Assembly (NCBI RefSeq): GCF_001458355.1
Contig: NZ_CYSA01000027.1
Location: forward strand, 124,001 to 188,000
Length of the DNA: 64,000 nt
Source: Thalassovita gelatinovora
Lineage (GTDB): Bacteria > Pseudomonadota > Alphaproteobacteria > Rhodobacterales > Rhodobacteraceae
Reading direction: 5' to 3'
How positions within the stretch are numbered: the stretch's first letter is position 1; each line of letters begins with the position of its first letter. The notes beneath the pieces are model-generated. The model did no database searches, was not told where the DNA came from, and saw only the letters and a program-made list of their open reading frames with translations. This document shows positions 53,587 through 61,981 of the stretch, in pieces. The position numbers and the translations under genes were made by a program.

Positions 53587-54456
53587 TCAGAACCATTGCC
53601 CCGGTTCCATCAGCCCCAGATCCAGCAACTGGCGCGAATGCCATTCGAACGGGGCCGAATTGTGCCAGCGGAAGCTTTGGATGTCATAGGTCGATCCGGG
53701 ATTGCGTTTCAGCGCCTTGGCGGTGCGGAAGGAACAGATTGCGGCGGTCAGATTATGATGCCATGGGCAGGCATAGGTGTTGTATTCTTCGTCATTGAAG
53801 GTGTTATCATCGCGCAGCACCAGACCCGGTTTTGATTTGAACAGTGAAATCCGGTCGATCTTGCGGCGCTTGGCTGGAATGTGTTCTTCGTAACGCCAAC
53901 GCAGCCCGCCGAAGAAATCCAGCTGCCGTTCCTTGGGGTAATTGTGATTGTTCGGATCATTACGGGCCAATGCGTAATAGCCGGTCTTGTCCAGATGAGC
54001 CGTGTCGAGCGAAACCGCATTCGGATTTGTCACCAGGTCCGTGGCATAGAGATCGACAACATAGCATAGCATCGCACTGCGCCGTTCTTCGCCATGAAAG
54101 GCCAGCATTTCACCCACTGTGCGGGTTTCGCAGAATGGGTAAAACAGGTATTCGGCGTTGAAGCAGTAGTACATCCACAGTCCGGGGGCGGCGTCGATTA
54201 CCGCGTTGACCGCCTTGGGCACTGCATTATCGGCCAGCGGATCGAACCGGATGCGGTGGACGCTGTCGATCACATCTTCGGCCAGATCGAATTCGTCGGG
54301 CATGAAGACCAGCGTGGACCGGAAACCGGAATTCTGATGGTGGCGGATGGTGGTGTCGATTTCGGCTTCGTCCTCGGCAAAGATCATTGCCAGCGGCCCC
54401 TCGGCCAAGGCCGCGCGGCCCTGGGAAAGCAATTCCGACAGGTTATTATAGTACAT
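53587..54456 (-). CDS. Glycosyltransferase-like conserved protein
   Basis: A 289-aa soluble protein. The N-terminal part (about 22-60) reads LAMIFAEDEAEIDTTIRHHQ, the acidic DE...I..I.HH pattern of GT-A glycosyltransferases of families 2 and 92. A later segment contains YACPWHHNL, and the end is GLMEPGQWF. No membrane segments or signal peptide. ATG at 54456 is chosen over a frame extension to 54540 that overlaps the miaB promoter side. It is divergent from miaB. Function uncertain; no sugar-pathway neighbours. Confidence 0.55.
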   Translation of the reverse strand: MYYNNLSELLSQGRAALAEGPLAMIFAEDEAEIDTTIRHHQNSGFRSTLVFMPDEFDLAEDVIDSVHRIRFDPLADNAVPKAVNAVIDAAPGLWMYYCFNAEYLFYPFCETRTVGEMLAFHGEERRSAMLCYVVDLYATDLVTNPNAVSLDTAHLDKTGYYALARNDPNNHNYPKERQLDFFGGLRWRYEEHIPAKRRKIDRISLFKSKPGLVLRDDNTFNDEEYNTYACPWHHNLTAAICSFRTAKALKRNPGSTYDIQSFRWHNSAPFEWHSRQLLDLGLMEPGQWF

Positions 54457-54569
54457 GCCCAGACCTCTGCCCGTGATTGGCGCCAAAGTCGGCCAAATCC
54501 GCCCGCATTGCAAGTCGTCGTGGTTCTGGTATAGGACCACGGCCTGAAACTGCGGACAGGATCGGCCCG

Positions 54570-55889
54570 ATGAGCGACGCCAAGAAACTCTATATCAAGA
54601 CCTATGGCTGTCAGATGAATGTCTATGACAGCGAACGCATGGCTGAAGCAATGGGCGGGGCGGGTTATGTTCAGACCGATACGCCTGATGACGCCGATAT
54701 GATCCTGCTGAACACCTGTCATATCCGCGAAAAGGCGGCTGAGAAAGTATATTCGGAACTGGGACGTTTCAGGGGGCTGAAGGCGGAAAAACCTGATCTG
54801 AAGATCGGGGTGGCCGGCTGTGTCGCTCAGGCCGAGGGCGAAGAAATCATGCGCCGTCAGCCGCTGGTCGATCTGGTGGTCGGGCCGCAAAGCTATCACC
54901 GTCTGCCCGCGATGGAAGCCAAGGCGCGGCAGGGTGAAAAACCGCTCGATATCGATTTCCCGGACGAGGACAAGTTCGAGACGCTGAAAAACCGGCCCAA
55001 GGCACGGCGCGCCCCGGCGGCGTTCCTGACCGTGCAGGAAGGTTGCGACAAATTCTGCGCCTTTTGCGTGGTGCCCTATACCCGTGGGGCCGAAGTCAGC
55101 CGCCCGGCGGATCGGGTGCTGAGCGAGGCGCGCGATCTGGTCGAGCGCGGCGTGCGTGAAATCACCCTGCTGGGGCAGAATGTGAATGCCTATCACGGGG
55201 CCGGAGACGTTGGGAACTGGTCACTGGCGCGGCTGATCTGGGCGCTGAATGACATTGACGGGTTGGAACGGATCCGCTTCACCACCAGTCACCCCAACGA
55301 CATGTCCGATGACTTGATCGCGGCGCATGGGGATTGCGCAAAGCTGATGCCTTACCTGCATCTGCCAGTGCAGTCAGGCAGCGACAGGATTCTGAAACGG
55401 ATGAACCGTTCGCATACCGCCGAAAGCTATCTCAAGCTGATCGAACGCATCCGTGCGGCGCGGCCCGACATTCTGATTTCGGGCGATTTTATCGTCGGGT
55501 TCCCGGAAGAGACCGAAGAAGATTTTCAGGCTACGATGGATCTGATCCGCGCGGTGAATTACGGTCAGGCGTTCAGTTTCAAATATTCCACCCGGCCGGG
55601 GACCCCCGCAGCAGAGCGCGCACAGGTCGACGACGCCAAAGCCAGCGATCGGTTGCGGCGATTGCAGGCGTTGATCACCGAACAGCAGCGCGCGGTGCAA
55701 GACAGCATGGTCGGGCGCGACGTATCGGTATTGTTCGAAAAGCCGGGCCGTTTCGAAGGCCAGATGGTCGGCAAATCAGAATATCTGCACGCGGTGCATG
55801 TGGCCAATGCCGGGGTGCAGGTTGGTGATATCGCTCGGGTTCGGATCGTCGAAAGCGGCACGAATTCCCTAGCCGGTGAAATGCTGTGA
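54570..55889 (+). CDS. miaB: tRNA-2-methylthio-N6-dimethylallyladenosine synthase MiaB
   Basis: A 439-aa radical SAM methylthiotransferase that modifies A37 of tRNAs reading UNN codons. The N-terminal UPF0004 domain has Cys14, Cys50 and Cys84 for the auxiliary cluster. The radical SAM cluster is C159-x3-C163-x2-C166 (GCDKFCAFC). A TRAM domain occupies the last 65 residues. ATG at 54570 is chosen, as the open frame to 54477 does not match the family. Intact. Confidence 0.96.
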   Translation: MSDAKKLYIKTYGCQMNVYDSERMAEAMGGAGYVQTDTPDDADMILLNTCHIREKAAEKVYSELGRFRGLKAEKPDLKIGVAGCVAQAEGEEIMRRQPLVDLVVGPQSYHRLPAMEAKARQGEKPLDIDFPDEDKFETLKNRPKARRAPAAFLTVQEGCDKFCAFCVVPYTRGAEVSRPADRVLSEARDLVERGVREITLLGQNVNAYHGAGDVGNWSLARLIWALNDIDGLERIRFTTSHPNDMSDDLIAAHGDCAKLMPYLHLPVQSGSDRILKRMNRSHTAESYLKLIERIRAARPDILISGDFIVGFPEETEEDFQATMDLIRAVNYGQAFSFKYSTRPGTPAAERAQVDDAKASDRLRRLQALITEQQRAVQDSMVGRDVSVLFEKPGRFEGQMVGKSEYLHAVHVANAGVQVGDIARVRIVESGTNSLAGEML

Positions 55890-56113
55890 TGGTCCGAGAT
55901 GGCGCAACTCAGGGTCGTGATGCCGCCCGATATACAGGCATGGCGGCGCGATAAGCCGGCCGTCGCAGGGGTATCACGGCTTTGTGATTGCCTTTTTCCC
56001 GTCTGCGACTCATCATGTTGCTACATGAGCGGTAGAGACGACTAAAGCAGGTGCTTCGGGCCAACGGTTCGGCGCAATCGTCTTGGAACATAAAAAAGTA
56101 GGGGGCAGGCGTC

Positions 56114-57679
56114 GTGGCGACACCAACAGCGGTGGAACAGGAACTTCTTGAACTGATCAACCGGGCGCGCAGCGATCCGTCGGGCGAATTCGATCAACTG
56201 ATCACCAATGCCGCGACCGCTACTGCGGTGACGTCCGAAATCACCTTTGCTTTGGAATATTTTTCGGTCGATCTGGACCTGCTGCGCAGCCAGCTTTCGG
56301 CTTTTAGTTCGGTGGCCCCGCTGGCTTGGAATGACAGTCTGAGCATAGCTGCGACAGACCATACCGTGCAGATGATTGAACAGGATGCGCAGGAACATCA
56401 GTTGCCCGGTGAATCGAGTCTCCTGACCCGTATCGTGGCGGCGGGGTATTCCACGGCAACCACGGTAAGTGAAAACATCTATGCCTATGCTTACGACGCG
56501 ATTTATGCCCATGCAGGGTTTTATATCGACTGGGGTTACGGCACTGGCGGCATGCAGGACCCGGCAGGACACCGCATCACAATCCTGAACGCAAATTATA
56601 CCGAAGTGGGGATCAGCGCGCTGGCGGAAACCAATTCCACCACCGCAGTCGGACCGCTGGTCGTGACCCAGGATTTCGCCGCCCGCAGCGACTACCAACC
56701 GATGTTGCTGGGCGCGGTGATCCGGGATGGTGACGGCGACGCGTTTTACGATGCCGGCGAAGGGCTGGGCGGGATTTCAGTCTGGGCCACCGATGCGACG
56801 GGCAATGTAAGCGTGACAACCAGCTGGGCCAGCGGTGGGTTTCAGATGGAACTGGACCCGGGCACCTATACGGTTAGTTTCAGAGGTGGGGTGTTGACAG
56901 GAATTGCCAGTTACCAAGTGGTGATGGGCAACGAAAATGTCCATCTTTACGGTTATTACGCCGATGCGGTCGTCATTCCTCCGGTTTACGCGACTGGCGA
57001 TGACGGGATGGATATTCTGACCGGTGCCGGGGGGGATGACAGTCTCGATGGCGGCGCAGGCGATGATACTCTTGATGGTGGCGACGGAACCGATACAATT
57101 CTCGGCGGCCTTGGTGACGATTACATTATTGGCGGCAGCAGCAGCACCGATCTGCGCGACGTGATCTATGGTGGCGACGGCGACGATTACATCAGCGGCG
57201 GCAATGGCAATGACGAATTGTATGGCGACGCTGGAATGGACACGATCGTTGGCGGGTTTGGCGTCGATACGATTGTCGGTGGTACCGGTGACGATCAGTT
57301 GACCGGCGAAGCTTGGTCCGACCTGATTTTCGGCGGCGATGGCAACGATTTCATCAATGGCGGTTTTGGCTATGACCGGGTTAATGGCGGCGCAGGCGCG
57401 GACCGGTTTTTCCATCTCGGTATCTACGATCACGGCAGCGATTGGATTCAGGATTATACCGCTGCGGATGGCGATGTGCTGTTGTTCGGTCGCAACGCCA
57501 CGATCGACCAGTTCCAGGTCAATCTGACCGAAACGGCCAATGCCGGGGTGGCCGGTGTCGAAGAGGCGTTCGTGATCTACCGCCCGACCGGGCAGATCAT
57601 GTGGGCGCTGGTCGACGGCGGCGCACAGGATGAAATCAACCTTGTTCTGGGCGGAACAACTTACGACCTGCTGGTTTGA
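56114..57679 (+). CDS. Secreted CAP-domain protein with Cna-B-like and RTX modules
   Basis: A 521-aa protein likely exported by a type I system. Residues 1-170 form a CAP/SCP domain (LLELINRARSDPSGEFDQLI; LAWNDSLSIAATDHT; TYTEVGISAL-like strand). About 196-285 is a Cna-B/SdrD-like beta domain (RDGDGDAFYDAGEGLGG). From about 295 to 437 RTX nonapeptides (GGxGxDx) bind calcium, and the last 85 residues are the C-terminal cassette ADQFQVNLTETANAG-like through EINLVLGGTTYDLLV, shared with the two downstream genes. There is no N-terminal signal peptide, as usual for type I substrates. The start is GTG at 56114. Confidence 0.8.
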   Translation: MATPTAVEQELLELINRARSDPSGEFDQLITNAATATAVTSEITFALEYFSVDLDLLRSQLSAFSSVAPLAWNDSLSIAATDHTVQMIEQDAQEHQLPGESSLLTRIVAAGYSTATTVSENIYAYAYDAIYAHAGFYIDWGYGTGGMQDPAGHRITILNANYTEVGISALAETNSTTAVGPLVVTQDFAARSDYQPMLLGAVIRDGDGDAFYDAGEGLGGISVWATDATGNVSVTTSWASGGFQMELDPGTYTVSFRGGVLTGIASYQVVMGNENVHLYGYYADAVVIPPVYATGDDGMDILTGAGGDDSLDGGAGDDTLDGGDGTDTILGGLGDDYIIGGSSSTDLRDVIYGGDGDDYISGGNGNDELYGDAGMDTIVGGFGVDTIVGGTGDDQLTGEAWSDLIFGGDGNDFINGGFGYDRVNGGAGADRFFHLGIYDHGSDWIQDYTAADGDVLLFGRNATIDQFQVNLTETANAGVAGVEEAFVIYRPTGQIMWALVDGGAQDEINLVLGGTTYDLLV

Positions 57680-57767
57680 TCCACGACGTAAAAAATGTTA
57701 TCTTAAGCATGGCGCGGGCGGCAACTTATCACTTTATAAGGCTAATATTTTATTTCGGGGGGACACC

Positions 57768-60422
57768 ATGCTTCTGACTTATAACGGATATTATCAGGAT
57801 TTTCTGGGCGACGCTTTTTTCAACTCGTCTGGCGAGGTCGATGTCGACCTGACCGTTAACAGCGCCAGTGAGTTTCTACTGGAACAACCTACGACGGGCA
57901 TCGTGACGACGGTGACCGGCAGCGGGTTCACCTTTTCCGGCGACGACCCGACCGGTGGGACGATCACCGGCATGAGCTTTGCCACGTCCGGCAGCGACAC
58001 AATCGCCACGGTATCGGGCATCAACTGGGGGCTGGTGGAATTCAACAATGCCCTTGGCGGGATCGAGGCCGATAATCCGGCCCTTCTGGCCAATTTGTTC
58101 AATTCTGCCGGTCCGATCACCATTGACGCCAGCAGCGCGGTTGGTGGCTTGAGCCTGAACGATTTTGAAGATTTGTCGCCGTTTATCACGGCCAACATGA
58201 CGGTCAACGGAACCGATTTCAACGACACCCTGATCGGCGGGGCCGGCAATGATACGATAAACCCAGGTGCCAACGAAGGTTATGACCGGCTGCACGGCAC
58301 CGCTGGCAATGACGTCTACGATTTCGCGCAAGCCAACGAAAACAGCTACTATGAAATCGAATATGACCTGCTGTCTTCGGGCATCACTGCCACGGTCGAT
58401 GCCGGGGCCCGCACCGCGTCGGTGACCGGGGCTGATGGCACCGACACGTTCAATACCCTTGCTCCGGCCATGACCGCTGAAAATGGCGGCTTTGGCATCA
58501 TCGGCACCACCCATAACGACACGTTTACCATCACCTCGGCTGCAGATGCGTGGGTCGCGGTCAGCGGCGGTGCGGGCAATGACACCTTCAACCTGACGCT
58601 GAACAATATCACCCGTCTGTTTTTTGGCTGGGACGGAGTCGATGGGGCGACCCAGGGCATGGTGGCCGACCTGTCTACCGGCGTGGTCAGCAATGACGGG
58701 TTGGGCGGCACCGATCAGATCAATATTCTGGGTGGTGATCAAAGGTTGGAAATCGGTGCCACCGATTACAACGATTCCATCACCGGCAGCGACCGGGACG
58801 AAAGCTTCATCTTGGAACGGGGCGATGACACGCTGGATGGCGGCGCGGGCTATGACCGGGTGCGGTATGATCGGTCCGGTGTCACGGCGGTCAATGTCGA
58901 TCTGGAAGCAGGGATGGCAACCGGCCAATGGGATGGCAATGGCTTTACCCACCACCTGAGTAATATCGAAGATGTGCGCGGGTCGCGCACCGACAACGAT
59001 ACGCTGCTGGGCGGGGCGGGCGACGAGACGCTTGATGGCCGTGGTGGCCATGACATTCTGGATGGTCGCGCTGGCAATGATTGGCTTTTCGGCGCGGATG
59101 GATTCGACAGCCTGTCAGGCGGCGCGGGGGACGATTGGCTTTATGGTGGTGACGGCGTTGACACCTTGATTGGCGGCACCGGCCAAGACCATCTTTTTGG
59201 CGGCAGTGGCAACGATCTGTTGGATGGGTCGGCCGGCGATGCCACGACCGAAGGCTCCGGCGATTATTTCCGGCCCGGCGAAGGGGCCGATACTATCATC
59301 GGTAATGCGGCGCTTTGGGCTGCGGGCGAAGGTATCGACCTGTCCTATGCCGATGTTTCCGGCACTGGCGGGCTGTTCATCTACGTCAACGAAGACGGTG
59401 CTGGCAACGTGTCCAGTAACAACGTCGGGGTTTCGGACGGTTTCACCTATGCGCATTATTTCGAAGGCAGCGACGGGGCCGATCAGTTCACCGGCGACAA
59501 TAGCAGCGGTTGGCGCGGCTGGGCGGGGCTTGCAGGAGACGACACAATCACCGGAGGCGGCGGCACCGACCAGCTGGTCTATCGTTGGGACAATGAAACG
59601 GGCGGTGGCAACGCTGGCGTCAGCGTCGTTTTCACCGCAGAAGGCACTGGATCGGCCACCGATGGTTTCGGCGACACCGACACCTTTACCGGTATCGAGC
59701 AGGTGCAGGGTACGTTGTTTGACGATACGATGACCGGCAATGACGGGGCGCAACGCTTCGACGGTGAAGGCGGCAATGACCGCCTGATCGGCGGCGAAGG
59801 CGCTGACACGCTCAACGGTGGCGATGGCAACGATACGTTGAACGGTGAAGCGGGCGATGATGTGCTGATCGGCGGGACAAGCGAAGCCGATCTGCGCGAC
59901 GTCATCTATGGCGGTGATGGCAATGACAGCATTGACGGTGGTTACGGCAATGACGAATTGCGTGGCGACGACGGCAGCGACACGATTATCGGCGGTTACG
60001 GCGTCGATACGGTGATCGGCATGGCGGGCGATGACGCGTTGACCGGTCAGGCCTGGTCGGACCTGCTTTATGGTGGTGACGGCGATGACTTCCTCAATGG
60101 CGGTTTCGGCTATGACCGGGTCAATGGCGGCGCTGGCGCGGATCGGTTTTATCATCTGGGCGTTTATGATCACGGCTCCGACTGGGTCCAGGACTATACG
60201 GCGGCGGATGGCGATGTTCTGGTCTTTGGTCAAGCCGGCGCCACCGCAGACCAGTTCCAGGTCAACCTGACCGAAACGGCCAATGCCGGTGTGGCCGGTG
60301 TCGAAGAGGCCTTCGTGATCTACCGCCCCACCGGTCAGATCATGTGGGCGCTTGTCGATGGCGGCGCGCAGGATGAAATCAATCTGGTGCTGGACGGGGT
60401 CACCCACGACCTGTTGGCGTAA
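57768..60422 (+). CDS. Large RTX (hemolysin-type calcium-binding) secreted protein
   Basis: An 884-aa protein dominated by RTX calcium-binding repeats in several blocks (near 150-170, 370-500 and 660-800), with glycine- and aspartate-rich beta-roll sequence. The N-terminal 145 residues (MLLTYNGYYQDFLGDAFFNS) are an unrecognised beta-rich domain. The C-terminal about 178 residues are nearly identical to the next gene and similar to the previous one. No signal peptide; type I secretion is likely through the C terminus. The ATG at 57768 follows GGGGGGA. Role: surface or extracellular protein, perhaps adhesion or biofilm; no enzyme motif is seen. Confidence 0.8.
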   Translation: MLLTYNGYYQDFLGDAFFNSSGEVDVDLTVNSASEFLLEQPTTGIVTTVTGSGFTFSGDDPTGGTITGMSFATSGSDTIATVSGINWGLVEFNNALGGIEADNPALLANLFNSAGPITIDASSAVGGLSLNDFEDLSPFITANMTVNGTDFNDTLIGGAGNDTINPGANEGYDRLHGTAGNDVYDFAQANENSYYEIEYDLLSSGITATVDAGARTASVTGADGTDTFNTLAPAMTAENGGFGIIGTTHNDTFTITSAADAWVAVSGGAGNDTFNLTLNNITRLFFGWDGVDGATQGMVADLSTGVVSNDGLGGTDQINILGGDQRLEIGATDYNDSITGSDRDESFILERGDDTLDGGAGYDRVRYDRSGVTAVNVDLEAGMATGQWDGNGFTHHLSNIEDVRGSRTDNDTLLGGAGDETLDGRGGHDILDGRAGNDWLFGADGFDSLSGGAGDDWLYGGDGVDTLIGGTGQDHLFGGSGNDLLDGSAGDATTEGSGDYFRPGEGADTIIGNAALWAAGEGIDLSYADVSGTGGLFIYVNEDGAGNVSSNNVGVSDGFTYAHYFEGSDGADQFTGDNSSGWRGWAGLAGDDTITGGGGTDQLVYRWDNETGGGNAGVSVVFTAEGTGSATDGFGDTDTFTGIEQVQGTLFDDTMTGNDGAQRFDGEGGNDRLIGGEGADTLNGGDGNDTLNGEAGDDVLIGGTSEADLRDVIYGGDGNDSIDGGYGNDELRGDDGSDTIIGGYGVDTVIGMAGDDALTGQAWSDLLYGGDGDDFLNGGFGYDRVNGGAGADRFYHLGVYDHGSDWVQDYTAADGDVLVFGQAGATADQFQVNLTETANAGVAGVEEAFVIYRPTGQIMWALVDGGAQDEINLVLDGVTHDLLA
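59889..60422 (+). repeat. Duplicated RTX C-terminal cassette, first copy
   Basis: About 21 differences in 534 bases from 61269-61802 by direct alignment, roughly 96% identity. The match begins inside the coding region at GATCTGCGCGACGTCATC and stops at the stop codon. Most differences are silent. Confidence 0.9.
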
Positions 60423-60457
60423 TCCGGGACGAAATCAAAACCTGAAGAACACTTGTG

Positions 60458-60487
60458 CAAACGCCCGGCCTGTTGGTCGGGCGTTTG
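60458..60487 (+). terminator. Hairpin after the large RTX gene
   Basis: CAAACGCCCG and CGGGCGTTTG form a perfect 10-bp stem extended by three pairs to a TGTT loop. Only a weak T tract follows, so termination is probable rather than certain. Confidence 0.6.
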
Positions 60488-60518
60488 TCCTGTTTGCCGC
60501 CCCCTTCACGCCAGACTG

Positions 60519-60561
60519 TTGACCCATATCAAGGCGATCTGCCCATATTATATGCGATAAT
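60519..60561 (+). promoter_or_regulatory. FNR-type box and -10 upstream of the third RTX gene
   Basis: TTGACCCATATCAA (60519-60532) is an FNR box with the same half sites as the hemN-fnrL box. A class II start would fall near 60567, and GATAAT at 60556-60561 sits at the right place for a -10 element. The RTX gene begins at 60633. Confidence 0.7.
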
Positions 60562-60569
60562 TCATATAA
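60548..60569. promoter_or_regulatory. Inverted repeat over the -10 region of the third RTX gene
   Basis: TTATATG-N8-CATATAA, perfect 7-bp arms, covers the predicted -10 element and start point. It could be a repressor operator. Confidence 0.55.
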
Positions 60570-60632
60570 GGGATCGGAGGTGCCCGGACCAATCTGGGAA
60601 CGCCGCCTGCCGATCAGATTAAAGGGATTATG

Positions 60633-61802
60633 ATGACAGTTTCCTTCTTGTATGATGCACATGTTTACACCCAGCGGTTCAATGCTGACTGGAGCGAAAG
60701 CACCAGCACCTATGCCTATGGGCCAGTCACGATTGAGGTCCCCGATGATGAGTTGATGTTCGAGATCGACCAATGGGGCGGTCTGGACGGCGATGCGTTG
60801 GCGGATCACACTTTGCTTTATACTGGCGTGACAGAGGGACAGGTTGCCAGCCTGAGTTTTGACAATCCGGTCTCGATCAACCACGTCACCCATGGCGAAG
60901 GATTGGTCACCGATGTGATGCAGATTGATGTGCATATCCGGGGGGCCGAAGACGCGGTTATCGGGTTCGATACCGTCTATATCTATCTGGACGGTGATCC
61001 CTTGCCCGAGTTCGATACCCCCGAGGCATTCGATGCGTGGGTGATGGCAAGCACGGGCTGGTTCACCGCGCCTGAAAGCGGTCCCTATGCGGCAGGAGCA
61101 ACAGCAAGTTGGGGTGATTTCGACACGCCGACCGAAATTTTGGGCACTGATTCAGATGACCGACTTGAAGGCACCGCTGGGTCCGACACGATCCGCGGTG
61201 GCGACGGAAACGATACCCTGATCGGTAATGATGGCGATGACACGCTGATCGGTGGCGAAAGCGAAAACGATCTGCGCGACGTCATCTATGGCGGTGATGG
61301 CGATGACAGCATTGACGGTGGTTACGGCAATGACGAATTGCGTGGCGACGACGGCAGCGACACGATTATCGGAGGTTACGGCGTCGATACAGTGATCGGA
61401 ATGGCGGGCGATGACGCGTTGACCGGTCAGGCTTGGTCGGACCTGCTTTATGGTGGTGACGGCGATGACTTCCTCAATGGCGGTTTCGGCTATGACCGGG
61501 TCAATGGTGGCACAGGCGCGGACCGTTTTTATCATCTGGGCGTTTATGATCACGGCTCCGACTGGGTGCAGGACTATACGGCGGCGGATGGCGATGTTCT
61601 GGTCTTCGGTCAAGCCGGCGCCACGGCGGACCAGTTCCAGATCAACCTGACCGAAACGGCCAATGCAGGTGTGGCCGGGGTTGAAGAGGCCTTCGTGATC
61701 TACCGCCCGACCGGTCAGATCATGTGGGCGCTTGTCGATGGCGGCGCGCAGGATGAAATCAATCTGGTGCTGGACGGGGTAACACACGACCTGTTGGCGT
61801 GA
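60633..61802 (+). CDS. RTX protein with unknown N-terminal domain
   Basis: A protein of about 389 aa. The N-terminal 165 residues (TVSFLYDAHVYTQRFNADWS) form an unrecognised domain with alternating strands. RTX repeats follow from about 175, then the shared C-terminal cassette. ATG at 60633 lies six bases after AAAGGG; an ATG three bases earlier is also possible. Upstream lie a hairpin that closes the previous gene and an FNR-type promoter, so it is likely transcribed on its own when oxygen is low. Probably secreted by a type I system; no secretion genes are in the window. Confidence 0.78.
   Translation: MTVSFLYDAHVYTQRFNADWSESTSTYAYGPVTIEVPDDELMFEIDQWGGLDGDALADHTLLYTGVTEGQVASLSFDNPVSINHVTHGEGLVTDVMQIDVHIRGAEDAVIGFDTVYIYLDGDPLPEFDTPEAFDAWVMASTGWFTAPESGPYAAGATASWGDFDTPTEILGTDSDDRLEGTAGSDTIRGGDGNDTLIGNDGDDTLIGGESENDLRDVIYGGDGDDSIDGGYGNDELRGDDGSDTIIGGYGVDTVIGMAGDDALTGQAWSDLLYGGDGDDFLNGGFGYDRVNGGTGADRFYHLGVYDHGSDWVQDYTAADGDVLVFGQAGATADQFQINLTETANAGVAGVEEAFVIYRPTGQIMWALVDGGAQDEINLVLDGVTHDLLA
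61269..61802 (+). repeat. Duplicated RTX C-terminal cassette, second copy
   Basis: Partner of 59889-60422 at an offset of 1380 bases. Only about three residues differ between the encoded peptides. Sequences after the two stop codons are unrelated. Confidence 0.9.
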
Positions 61803-61881
61803 TGCCATCGAATTGAAAATGCAAAAGGAACAGAAAACTTGGTGTAAGTAGCGGCCTCGCAAGAGTGAGAAAGAACAGAAT

Positions 61882-61910
61882 TTGAGTCAAAATTGGTTTT
61901 TTGCTACAAT
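61882..61910 (+). promoter_or_regulatory. Sigma-70-like promoter of the Calx-beta gene
   Basis: TTGAGT (61882-61887) and TACAAT (61905-61910) are spaced by 17 bases in an AT-rich region. A start near 61917 would give a leader of about 65 bases before the ATG at 61982. Confidence 0.6.
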
Positions 61911-61981
61911 GAAGCCGATTTTGACCAGATTACGATTAAAATTTCTTTTTCTCTTCAACTCTTAGAACAAGGCTGATTCCT

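Noticed and set aside
57876-60407. Long minus-strand frames opposite the RTX gene with Val, Ile and Ala repeats
   Set aside because: They are the antisense image of the RTX nonapeptide repeats, which explains their periodic look.
56990-61520. Short direct repeats that might suggest a CRISPR or satellite array
   Set aside because: The periodicity is 27 bases and in frame, encoding GGxGxDx RTX nonapeptides. There are no unique spacers.
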